IMG/VR virus record: IMGVR_UViG_3300047552_002041
Location: 1-34,864 of that record
Source: a virus
Length of the DNA stretch: 34,864 bases
Reading direction: 5' to 3' (one strand)
The notes beneath the pieces are model-generated. The model searched no databases, was not told the origin of the DNA, and worked only from the letters and a program-made list of their open reading frames with translations. Position 1 is the stretch's first letter; every line of letters starts with the position of its first letter. Below, in pieces: positions 21,931 through 27,823 of the stretch. A program made the translations under genes and the position numbers.

Positions 21931-23074
21931 ACAGAAGCCTGTCTTCACACGAGCTACCTGGAAGGTTGCCGACCGAGTGCTGAATCTCGGCTATGAGATG
22001 ATGTTCTCTCGTGGTGGCCGCAAGAGATTGCGAGCCGAAGAGCTTCGAGCAATCACAGGACGAGGGCCTTCAGAGAAGTTCTTCAGGTCCATGTTCAGAA
22101 CTCACGGCGGATACAAGGTCGGCGAGCACTCCTATGCCTACGAACCGACTGAGAAGTTCTGGGAATTCGAGGCGGAAGTTACCACAATAGAATGTTCTCA
22201 CGAAGGCGGAAGTTACCATAATAGAATTCTCCCTGGGTGCGAGGCGGAAGTTACCACCATTAGATGGAGCGAGCGACGAGCGAAGGACCGACTGCTGCTC
22301 TTTGCTTCTTCTCTTGGCTTTGACTTCTCTGTTCATCCGCCAGCTCGAAGGGATTATGCCTCAGTCATTGACAATCGCTGCTATGACTGGTGGGTGAATC
22401 TGCGAGGTGACAATCGTGACAGACTGTTCTTGAGAACCTATGGCGACGGCTGGAACTACGACATCAAGTCAGCGAAGCCGACGATTCTGCTTCAAGATTA
22501 TGACAGACTGGACTTGAGTCACATCCCGGCTGCACTTCGAGGACGAGCTGAACTGCCGTTCTGGAGAGAGCTAGTTCAGAACAAGGACGAGTTCAGACGA
22601 GGACTAGCAACTGAACTGAATGTGCCGATTTTGACGGCCAAGGACATCGCTCAGCGGCTGCTGAACAATTCAGCACCAGTTCTTCACTATGCCAACGGCT
22701 TCGTTGAGGATTTCGGGTGGGACTTGACTAACAGAATCATTCAGTCCCGAATCTGTCAAGGACTGATGAGTGACTACAGGTTCTTCTCAGACCAGATGCG
22801 ATGTGCTAAAGTCACCTACAGAGGTAATGGGGACAAGTCTCTTCGTAAGGGACAAGCTTCAACCTCGAACTACAACATCGGCGAGAACGAAGTGATGAAT
22901 GTAATTGAGCCACTCGTCACAGCGCCGACTTGGTTCATTCACGACGGCTTCTTCTCAGCTCAAAGACAGGAAGTTACCATAATAGAAGAAGCAATCCTCA
23001 AGGCGACAGGACGAGTAGTAGAAGTAAGTGAAGAGAGAATCCAAGCCAGTCGTGTCGCACTCTCCTCCGTCTAA
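21914..23074 (+). CDS. Replication initiator-type protein with iterons in its gene
   Basis: 386 residues; an in-frame stop at 21908 fixes the start at ATG 21914. The first 90 residues are basic and helical, possibly winged-helix DNA binding. The gene contains three iterons (codons about 86-118) and a fourth near its end, the arrangement of lambda O and many plasmid Rep genes. The C-terminal two thirds hold 'NYDIKSAKPTILLQDY', 'FWRELVQNKDEFRRGLATELNVP', 'AKDIAQRLLNNSAPVLHYANG' and 'TWFIHDGFFS' followed by a helix. This order loosely recalls motifs A, B and C of family A-type polymerases (D..., K/R..., HD). The polymerase resemblance is weak and unproven. It is the only replication candidate in the genome. 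Confidence 0.7.
   Translation: MKLELRQKPVFTRATWKVADRVLNLGYEMMFSRGGRKRLRAEELRAITGRGPSEKFFRSMFRTHGGYKVGEHSYAYEPTEKFWEFEAEVTTIECSHEGGSYHNRILPGCEAEVTTIRWSERRAKDRLLLFASSLGFDFSVHPPARRDYASVIDNRCYDWWVNLRGDNRDRLFLRTYGDGWNYDIKSAKPTILLQDYDRLDLSHIPAALRGRAELPFWRELVQNKDEFRRGLATELNVPILTAKDIAQRLLNNSAPVLHYANGFVEDFGWDLTNRIIQSRICQGLMSDYRFFSDQMRCAKVTYRGNGDKSLRKGQASTSNYNIGENEVMNVIEPLVTAPTWFIHDGFFSAQRQEVTIIEEAILKATGRVVEVSEERIQASRVALSSV
22171..22265 (+). repeat. Iterons 1-3, probable replication origin
   Basis: Three direct repeats of 23 nt at 22171-22193, 22205-22227 and 22243-22265. Consensus GGCGGAAGTTACCA followed by (C/T)AATAGAAT or CCATTAGAT, starts 34 and 38 nt apart. They lie inside the initiator gene, as in the lambda origin. 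Repeats 1 and 3 are read in one frame (EAEVTTI) and repeat 2 in another (GGSYHNRI), so DNA rather than protein sequence is conserved. Confidence 0.8.
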
Positions 23075-23127
23075 TGGTGGTAACTTCCGGTAACAAGGTT
23101 ACATCAGAAACCGGTAACTCCGGTAAC
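22967..23127 (+). repeat. Further iterons and GGTAAC boxes at the end of the initiator gene
   Basis: A fourth copy, CAGGAAGTTACCATAATAGAA, at 22967-22987 within the gene; an inverted copy at 23072-23089 (reverse complement CGGAAGTTACCACCATTA) at the stop codon; then GGTAAC at 23079, 23089, 23113 and 23122 and GGTTAC at 23097. The cluster runs into the promoter of the next gene, so the same protein may act on replication and transcription. Confidence 0.7.
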
Positions 23128-23140
23128 CATTCGTTCTCTG

Positions 23141-23146
23141 TATGAT
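23141..23146 (+). promoter_or_regulatory. Promoter of the gene at 23162 (TATGAT)
   Basis: TATGAT at 23141-23146 with no good -35; the two GGTAAC boxes at 23113 and 23122 occupy the -35 area. The start would be near 23153, leaving a very short leader before ATG 23162, which has no visible Shine-Dalgarno sequence. Confidence 0.45.
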
Positions 23147-23161
23147 TTACACAATCTCGCG

Positions 23162-23893
23162 ATGAACCTGAACTCCATTCTTCGAAGTCTTCGCCGTCCA
23201 GTCAGCGATGCTCTTACCGCGCTTGTGCTGCTGGAGTCATCAGAGAAGAGCCTGCGTGTAGCGGAACTTCTTGAGGAGCTGCACTTTCTGGTCACAGATA
23301 CACCAAGACTACAGAAGGTCAAGGCCCCGCAGAAGAACCTCAGTGTAATCCCGCCGATGGATTACAAACCGTATCCGCGCCTGGACATCTCCAGTCTTTA
23401 CGCTGATGACGACGATGCTGAAGAAGATGCCGACGAAGGTCGCAGACTTGCAAGTCCAAGCACGCACACCGAAGACTTTGACCGTGCCTGCAGATTCGCT
23501 CTTTACATCACGCACCACAAGTGCGGCTGGTATTACATCGGGCGCGGCCAAACGGCGCTTCTTGAGGCTGGAAAATACACTGGCTCTGGCGTGTATTACA
23601 ACGCTCTTCGCTACGAAGTTCCAGACGGATGGACTACAGAGATTCTCACTAAAGGATTGACGCTCGACGAAGCCATCGAGGGAGAGCGGAGGCTTCTTGA
23701 CCCTATTGACGACGACTTGTGCTTGAATCTCCTTTACCCGAGTGGCGACAAGTGGCAGCGCCGAAAGAATCCGTGGAAGCGATTCATTGTCTCTTGCAGA
23801 CATCACTGGCTCAAAGACTCGAAGGCGTATCTTCGAGACTGCGCTTATGCTGAAGTTGAGCCGGACCCTGCGTTCTTGGATGGGAGCTTGTAA
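23162..23893 (+). CDS. Protein with a GIY-YIG-like nuclease domain
   Basis: 243 residues. Residues about 112-180 hold 'FALYITHHKCGWYYIGRGQTALLEAGKYTGSGVYYNALRYE' and 'LDEAIEGERRLLDP'. This matches the phage GIY-YIG subtype with 'iYIG...Y.GSG..l..ai.kyg' and a catalytic Glu in 'EA...E'. The N-terminal 50 residues are helical; residues about 80-100 form an acidic linker (DDDDAEEDADE). The position next to the origin and the unusual N-terminus suggest it may have a phage role rather than being a simple homing enzyme. Expression seems to start with almost no leader. Confidence 0.65.
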   Translation: MNLNSILRSLRRPVSDALTALVLLESSEKSLRVAELLEELHFLVTDTPRLQKVKAPQKNLSVIPPMDYKPYPRLDISSLYADDDDAEEDADEGRRLASPSTHTEDFDRACRFALYITHHKCGWYYIGRGQTALLEAGKYTGSGVYYNALRYEVPDGWTTEILTKGLTLDEAIEGERRLLDPIDDDLCLNLLYPSGDKWQRRKNPWKRFIVSCRHHWLKDSKAYLRDCAYAEVEPDPAFLDGSL

Positions 23894-23918
23894 CATTGTA
23901 TCTCCCGAACCTAAATGT

Positions 23919-23951
23919 AACTGAGTTCAGAAGTTCGAACTGAGTTATGAT
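23919..23951 (+). promoter_or_regulatory. Early promoter P1 with direct repeat AACTGAGTT
   Basis: TATGAT at 23946-23951 in the context GAACTGAGTTATGATGG. AACTGAGTT occurs twice, 19 nt apart (23919 and 23938). TGTAAC boxes lie upstream at about 23890 and 23916. The -35 is poor, suggesting activation. It drives the gene at 23998. Confidence 0.5.
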
Positions 23952-23997
23952 GGCATCACGGTGTAAGAAATGGTTCTGCACCCAACTGGAGAGACTT

Positions 23998-24159
23998 ATG
24001 AACGACGAACTGCTTGAACGAATCGCCTCTGCTCTCGAACTTCTCGCTGGTGGCATCTGCACACATGGCGGCGAGTTCAACAGCATTCAGACCTCGATGC
24101 GAACCATCGCTGAATCGCTGGAACGCATTGCCGACGCGCTGGAAGCCAAGGCAGACTAA
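23998..24159 (+). CDS. Small helical protein (53 aa)
   Basis: Starts at ATG 23998, preceded by GGAGAG. An upstream in-frame start at 23947 overlaps the promoter -10 and is rejected. Sequence shows two similar amphipathic helices, 'LLERIASALELLAGG' and 'ESLERIADALEAKAD', suggesting dimerisation. Function unknown. Confidence 0.65.
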   Translation: MNDELLERIASALELLAGGICTHGGEFNSIQTSMRTIAESLERIADALEAKAD

Positions 24160-24168
24160 GCACCCAAC

Positions 24169-24188
24169 GGCAGAGCTTCGGCTCTGCC
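24169..24188 (+). terminator. Strong stem-loop GGCAGAGC-TTCG-GCTCTGCC
   Basis: A perfect 8-pair stem with a UUCG tetraloop between two genes. It has no T run, so it may be an attenuator, partial terminator or mRNA-stabilising element. Confidence 0.55.
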
Positions 24189-24209
24189 TCAACACAACCG
24201 AGAACACCA

Positions 24210-24437
24210 ATGACACAAGAACAACGCCGCAAGAACCACACCCCAGAGACGAAGGCCAGGATTCGTGAGGGCAAGCTACGGTTTCAAGAGAAGCTCGTCA
24301 CCACCGTCGGCAACATCGAAGAGCTCACGCTTCGCGCTCAAGGTCTGAAGACCGACGAAGGTCTCGCGCTCTGTCTCGAATCTCTGCTTCATCGCGTGGA
24401 TGAGCTGAAGGTGCTGCTGAAGATTGGAGTCGAATGA
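24210..24437 (+). CDS. Hypothetical protein (75 aa)
   Basis: Starts MTQEQRRKNHTPETKARIREGKLRFQEKL: strongly basic first 30 residues, then an amphipathic helix ('ALCLESLLHRVDELKVLLKIG'). The 'TPETKARIREG' phrase resembles the helical NUMOD3-like motif 'S.E.K.KIre', so it may bind DNA. Its stop overlaps the next start (ATGA). Confidence 0.6.
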   Translation: MTQEQRRKNHTPETKARIREGKLRFQEKLVTTVGNIEELTLRAQGLKTDEGLALCLESLLHRVDELKVLLKIGVE

Positions 24438-24928
24438 TGCTGTCACTCATCTCCTTTGAGGCGCTGATGAGCGAGACGCAAGGTCTTGCCGCAGTTCGTC
24501 GAAGATACATCGAGAGATTCTTCGAGGACGATGAGGTCTTTCCATTCTCGATGAATCTGATTCTGCGAGAGCCGTACAATCCAGCAGGTCCAGCGAAGTT
24601 CATCTATGCTGGCAATGGCGAGGCCGTGGATGAGTCTCGACAGCTCGAGACCTGGCGGATGATGTCGTCAATCTTCCCATACCTCGAGGTCGGCAAGTCC
24701 TATCACTTTCTGTGCGCTCGAGAGAAGAAGGACAAGAAGACGAACTACTACCCACTGCTCCTCGTGGAGGATGTACCGCTCTCGAAGGCGAAGTCTCGCT
24801 CCATCAAGCTGAAGAATCTTGCCGAGGCCTCGCCGCAAGACTACCTCATGGAGTGTGAAAGAGCGAACAAGGAGTTCTTAGGCAGAGTGACGCCGAAGAC
24901 ATCGAAGTCATCGACACTACGATTTTGA
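24434..24928 (+). CDS. Hypothetical early protein (164 aa)
   Basis: Starts at ATG 24434 (or 24437, better spaced from GGAG). Beta-rich central part: 'FPFSMNLILREPYNPAGPAKFIYAGNG' and 'YLEVGKSYHFLCAREKKDKKTNYYPLLLVEDVPL', ending in a basic tail. The strand pattern with basic loop could be an OB-like fold and hence a nucleic-acid-binding protein, but no family is recognised. Confidence 0.65.
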   Translation: MMLSLISFEALMSETQGLAAVRRRYIERFFEDDEVFPFSMNLILREPYNPAGPAKFIYAGNGEAVDESRQLETWRMMSSIFPYLEVGKSYHFLCAREKKDKKTNYYPLLLVEDVPLSKAKSRSIKLKNLAEASPQDYLMECERANKEFLGRVTPKTSKSSTLRF

Positions 24929-24929
24929 G

Positions 24930-25100
24930 CTGGACTGGTTCATAGCTCGTGAGTGATGAGTGGGGAACGAGCAGCCATGCGGTTGGACGCGTGGTATGCG
25001 TGTGGTAGTCCAGTGATAAATCACCACGCCCTCTTCCGAGGTAAGAGTTGAATCACTCAAGGCCGGTCAAACAACCGCCGGCACCTTCCCCTCAGTGGGG
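24930..25100 (+). ncRNA. Candidate structured RNA in a 174-nt intergenic region
   Basis: Directly after the 164-codon gene. Stem A: CTGGACT (24930-24936) with AGTCCAG (25007-25013). Inside it are hairpin B, GCTCGT (24945-24950) with ACGAGC (24967-24972), and hairpin C, CCATGCG (24975-24981) with CGCGTGG (24988-24994). The hairpin B loop region TGAGTGAT (24950-24957) is complementary to ATCACTCA (25052-25059), a possible pseudoknot. GCGTGGT (24989-24995) can alternatively pair with ACCACGC (25023-25029). GCCGG/CCGGC and CCCC-TCAGT-GGGG hairpins follow. The G-U pair in hairpin C favours the plus strand. It is not a tRNA and no group I core was found. Confidence 0.5.
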
Positions 25101-25102
25101 CG

Positions 25103-25615
25103 TTACAAGAGACCTGCTGCGCGGAGAAGGCCTACTCGTCTTTTGCCACAGCGAATAAGAGACACAAGAGAATGCGAGATTCCGTATCTCAGCATCAAAA
25201 CTTTTGGCGGTTCAGATGAAGTAAAGACATCAACGACCCAATCGGCGTCTTGGTCTTTTTTGTGGGTGCTCAACACCGCTTCGTTGAACTTATGCAACGA
25301 GGATTCAATGTCCCAATCGCTATTCAACAGCGTTTCACCACTTTTTATCGCCTTGTAGCGATGAAAGTGCTCTCGTTCTCTCCAATCACGCGTGGCTTCA
25401 ATTTGCCTCATCACAAAGGCTTGTTCGCCGTGAGTTGCCCAAGCTTCGTTGAATCTTTCTGTGTGGCTCTTTGTTCTTGCCGCCATGCGGTGCCCACGAA
25501 CTCTGGACTTTAGGTTCGCACTGCCGCCGATGTATCTTTGTCCTGTCGTGGTGCAGACTACTTCATAGACTCCTGGAGCCTTTGGAAGATTCTTTGATGA
25601 GAGACATGACGCCAT
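25103..25615 (-). CDS. GIY-YIG homing endonuclease, opposite strand in the early region
   Basis: 170 residues. 'PGVYEVVCTTTGQRYIGGSANLKSRVRGH' is a clear GIY-YIG domain start (GVY, YIG, Arg), with 'WREREHFHRYKAI' supplying the Glu region. C-terminal 'VLMLRYGISHSLVSLIRCGKRR' resembles a helix-turn-helix specificity domain. It is the only minus-strand gene in the plus-strand early block, consistent with insertion. Weak ribosome site; TATGAT at about 25650 (minus strand) could be its promoter. Confidence 0.92.
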   Translation of the reverse strand: MASCLSSKNLPKAPGVYEVVCTTTGQRYIGGSANLKSRVRGHRMAARTKSHTERFNEAWATHGEQAFVMRQIEATRDWREREHFHRYKAIKSGETLLNSDWDIESSLHKFNEAVLSTHKKDQDADWVVDVFTSSEPPKVLMLRYGISHSLVSLIRCGKRRVGLLRAAGLL

Positions 25616-25656
25616 TTGGAACTTCTGTTGTTACGGTTTTACAAATGTATCATAGA

Positions 25657-25670
25657 CTACACCAGTGTAG
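25657..25670. promoter_or_regulatory. Dyad CTACAC-CA-GTGTAG
   Basis: A perfect 6-base inverted repeat in the divergent gap between the GIY-YIG gene and the gene at 25751, flanked by GTTAC boxes (about 25630 and 25675). It could be an operator. Confidence 0.4.
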
Positions 25671-25705
25671 AAAACTGTTACAGGTTGAGATGTGCCAGGC
25701 GCCTC

Positions 25706-25745
25706 GAACTGAGTTAGAATGACTCTGTCATCAACCAAACGGAGT
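25706..25745 (+). promoter_or_regulatory. Early promoter/leader cassette, copy 1 (P2)
   Basis: GAACTGAGTTAGAATGACTC, then CTGTCATCAACCAAACGGAGT. TAGAAT at 25715-25720 is the -10; GAGT and ACTC flank it as a small dyad. CGGAG acts as ribosome site 6 nt before ATG 25751. The same 39 bases recur at 26623. No sigma70 -35 is visible. Confidence 0.65.
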
Positions 25746-25750
25746 AATTC

Positions 25751-26140
25751 ATGAACCGCCAACAACGCCGTCAAGCTGCCCGCAGTGCCAAGAAGGAAGG
25801 CGCCATTCACACCGCCACCCTGGGCTCCGCCAAGTTCGTGGTCACGATGGCGCAGAACACCAAGACCGGCGAAAGTCGTCTTCAGGTGACGCCGAACTCG
25901 ATGCCTATGATTGACATGTTCGCCACGATGGGCGACGCCTCTGTCTGCGAATACATGGTCGAGACCTATGTCCATCGCGACGATGACCTGGCGCCGATGG
26001 AGATGATGCACTTCACGAACTGGTGCCTCGGCCTTCAGAACTCGAAGTTTGGCAGCCACATGCAAGCCTTCGTCCGCGGCACCTCCACTCTCGAGGAAGC
26101 CAAGGCCGTCATCGAAGTTGCCAAGGCCCATCTCGCTTGA
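25751..26140 (+). CDS. Hypothetical early protein (129 aa)
   Basis: Begins with a basic helix MNRQQRRQAARSAKKEG, then beta segments ('TATLGSAKFVVTMAQ', 'GESRLQVTPNS') and a C-terminal helix ('LEEAKAVIEVAKAHL'). Strong CGGAG ribosome site and duplicated promoter suggest high early expression. No family recognised. Confidence 0.7.
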   Translation: MNRQQRRQAARSAKKEGAIHTATLGSAKFVVTMAQNTKTGESRLQVTPNSMPMIDMFATMGDASVCEYMVETYVHRDDDLAPMEMMHFTNWCLGLQNSKFGSHMQAFVRGTSTLEEAKAVIEVAKAHLA

Positions 26141-26141
26141 T

Positions 26142-26193
26142 ACGACTTCAGGCAGGCGTTACACCTGGTAGCCAACCTGCCTGACGCAGTCGT
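26142..26193 (+). terminator. Two-part hairpin between early genes
   Basis: ACGACT (26142-26147) with AGTCGT (26188-26193) encloses TCAGGCAGG (26148-26156) with CCTGCCTGA (26176-26184). The loop carries a GTTACACC box. No T run follows, and the next promoter's -10 lies 3 nt beyond. It may terminate the previous transcript or act as an operator. Confidence 0.5.
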
Positions 26194-26195
26194 GT

Positions 26196-26201
26196 TAAGA
26201 T
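26196..26201 (+). promoter_or_regulatory. Early promoter P4 (TAAGAT)
   Basis: GTGTTAAGATGC gives the -10; downstream CCAACCAACTCGGAATTC resembles the leader of P2 and P3 (CAACCAAACGGAGTAATTC). A GTTAC box lies 38 nt upstream of the -10, the same distance as at P2. Confidence 0.45.
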
Positions 26202-26233
26202 GCATCTACGCCAACCAACTCGGAATTCAAATC

Positions 26234-26491
26234 ATGTCTGCCTTCTGCATCAAGTCCATGACTGAAGACGAGCTCACCCTCCAGGTGAGCGGCACAGACT
26301 ACTGGTACTCCATCGGCACATCGCCATTCGATGTGGCCATAGCCCGTCTGACGCCTGAACACTGGTTCGACGGCGATGTCACCGACGAAGGCATCGAGCT
26401 GCTGAACTCTGACAAGAAGTTCTTCTTCGAGTTCGTCATGGCCTGCAACGAGTTCGAAGAGATGAACGGCGATGAGCCACTCTTCAACTAA
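26234..26491 (+). CDS. Small acidic protein (85 aa)
   Basis: ATG 26234 chosen because the frame's earlier start (26192) overlaps the promoter -10. Sequence MSAFCIKSMTEDELTLQVSG... is strongly acidic ('DGDVTDEGIELLNSDKK', 'ACNEFEEMNGDEPLFN'). Small acidic early proteins in phages can be DNA mimics or inhibitors of host defence, but this is only a possibility. Confidence 0.6.
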   Translation: MSAFCIKSMTEDELTLQVSGTDYWYSIGTSPFDVAIARLTPEHWFDGDVTDEGIELLNSDKKFFFEFVMACNEFEEMNGDEPLFN

Positions 26492-26500
26492 GGAACCACA

Positions 26501-26629
26501 ATGAAGCTCCTTCTGATTGTCCTCCTCGTCCTCTTTGTGTCGAGGTGCGGACTTTGGGTGCAGGCGGAGATGAATGCGAGCCGCAAGGCAACTGTTACAT
26601 CTTCGTTACACCTGAAGGCACAGAACTGA
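26501..26629 (+). CDS. Small membrane peptide (42 aa)
   Basis: ATG 26501, AAGGAAC 5 nt upstream, stop at 26627-26629. Sequence starts MKLLLIVLLVLFVSRCGLWV and ends in a polar tail; a single hydrophobic segment (residues 2-14) with a Cys at 16. Could be a membrane anchor or a lipoprotein-like peptide, though the Cys context (VSRC) is not a standard lipobox. It overlaps promoter P3. Confidence 0.55.
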   Translation: MKLLLIVLLVLFVSRCGLWVQAEMNASRKATVTSSLHLKAQN

Positions 26630-26663
26630 GTTAGAATGACTCTGTCATCAACCAAAACGGAGT
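26623..26663 (+). promoter_or_regulatory. Early promoter/leader cassette, copy 2 (P3)
   Basis: Repeats the cassette at 25706 with one extra A. TAGAAT at 26632-26637. Two GTTACA boxes (about 26594 and 26605) lie upstream, inside the 42-codon gene. CGGAGT precedes ATG 26670. Confidence 0.65.
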
Positions 26664-26669
26664 TCTGAA

Positions 26670-27176
26670 ATGGGTAAGCAAGCACGAATCAACGCCGCCG
26701 CCAAGGCAGCCACCCGCATCTTCGCTGGTGTCGCCCTTCACGACAACATCGCCATCCGCATGAGCTTCTTCGGCGAGATGAGCATCCTCGCCACCTTCAA
26801 GCCCTCCACTGTGGAGAAGCTCAAGGCGGACAACAAGACTTCGGACGAGTGCTTCGAAATCATCGAGAAGTGCATCCCGAACCTCAACGCCGCCCGCAAC
26901 ATCGGCTCATCTCGAGCCCTGTCCGCCCAAGAGAGCCAAGCGGTTCAAAACTCCCTCCAAGGAGTCTGCTGCGCAGTCCTGAAGATGCAGCTCAACGATG
27001 TGTATCGTGCTCCTCTGATGGAGATGACTGGTGTCGTCCTTCACACGGAGCTCAAGGATGTCGATGGCAACATCGGTTGGGACTTGCTCAGCTCTGGCCA
27101 GGCGATGCTGAACATCACCAAGGGTGTGCAGTCCGCCATCGACAAGAAGGACTACAACATCTTCGCCGCCTTCTAA
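26670..27176 (+). CDS. Hypothetical early protein (168 aa)
   Basis: Starts MGKQARINAAAKAATRIFAG, with a basic helix like that of the gene at 25751, which shares its promoter type. Largely helical; two adjacent cysteines in 'LQGVCCAVLKMQL'. No family recognised. Followed 11 nt later by the next gene with a strong ribosome site. Confidence 0.7.
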   Translation: MGKQARINAAAKAATRIFAGVALHDNIAIRMSFFGEMSILATFKPSTVEKLKADNKTSDECFEIIEKCIPNLNAARNIGSSRALSAQESQAVQNSLQGVCCAVLKMQLNDVYRAPLMEMTGVVLHTELKDVDGNIGWDLLSSGQAMLNITKGVQSAIDKKDYNIFAAF

Positions 27177-27187
27177 GGAGCAACATC

Positions 27188-27442
27188 ATGGCATCTCTCA
27201 AGCAGCAGTTCGAGCGCCTGAATAAGCGCCTCACCAAGCTCGGCCTCTATGGGCAGTTCTACGGTGATTCGATGAACGAAGGCCTCCTCTACGGTGGCCT
27301 CGAAACCTTCACTGGTGACGACGAGGAGAAGCACGAACAAGCCCAACAGTGGCTCATCAACGAGGACTTCTCCGACAAGGAGTTCGCCAAGTGGGCAATC
27401 GCCATGGGCTGGGACTTCGTTGAAGCGATGGGGGAAATGTGA
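27188..27442 (+). CDS. Hypothetical protein (84 aa)
   Basis: ATG 27188 with AAGGAG 7 nt upstream. A longer reading of the same frame (from 26849) is antisense to nothing useful and overlaps the preceding gene in another frame, so it is rejected. Basic N-terminal helix ('LKQQFERLNKRLTKLG') then acidic, Trp-containing C-terminus ('DKEFAKWAIAMGWDFVEAMGEM'). Function unknown. Confidence 0.65.
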   Translation: MASLKQQFERLNKRLTKLGLYGQFYGDSMNEGLLYGGLETFTGDDEEKHEQAQQWLINEDFSDKEFAKWAIAMGWDFVEAMGEM

Positions 27443-27813
27443 TGAAGAAGATTCTGATTGCCTCCGCCCTCTGTGCCTCGATGTCTGCTCAGGCAGGCGA
27501 TGCCAAAACCTGCGCCACCATCGGCTCATTCGTCTCCGTCTCTCAAGAACTCCGTGTTGGTTTGGCTCTTCGTGGAGTCTCCCACACAAGAGAGAGTCTC
27601 ACGACGCTGATGCAGGACGGCAACATCAAGAGCTTCGCTGAAGGGAAGCTCACCGAGATGCAGTTCAAACTCGGCATGTGGCTGAACGAGGTGTCCGCCA
27701 TCTTCATCTACGAGTATGGCACGAACACCACTGAGCCGGCGGTGTTGAGCAAACTTGCCTTCGACCGCTGCATGGTGACTCCGGCAAAGCCTGCCTCTGC
27801 TCCTCAACCCTGA
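27442..27813 (+). CDS. Secreted/periplasmic protein A (123 aa)
   Basis: Signal peptide MKKILIASALCASMSAQA followed by Gly/Ala (cleavage probably after AQA). The mature part has two cysteines ('KTCATIGSF', 'FDRCMVTP') that could form a disulfide, and a helical middle. GGGGGA lies 7 nt before ATG 27442; GTG 27439 is an alternative. Its signal sequence is nearly identical in DNA to that of the next gene. Possible roles include superinfection exclusion or lysis control; neither is shown. Confidence 0.7.
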   Translation: MKKILIASALCASMSAQAGDAKTCATIGSFVSVSQELRVGLALRGVSHTRESLTTLMQDGNIKSFAEGKLTEMQFKLGMWLNEVSAIFIYEYGTNTTEPAVLSKLAFDRCMVTPAKPASAPQP

Positions 27814-27823
27814 AAGTGATGTG

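Noticed and set aside
24930-25013. A tRNA, from the 7-pair closing stem
   Set aside because: No T-loop consensus, and inner stems do not match the cloverleaf.
24930-25615. Group I intron with GIY-YIG ORF
   Set aside because: No conserved group I core segments seen, and the GIY-YIG gene is on the opposite strand and not inside a split gene.
26849-27442. 197-codon version of the gene ending at 27442
   Set aside because: Its first two thirds overlap the gene 26670-27176 in another frame; a strong ribosome site marks ATG 27188 instead.
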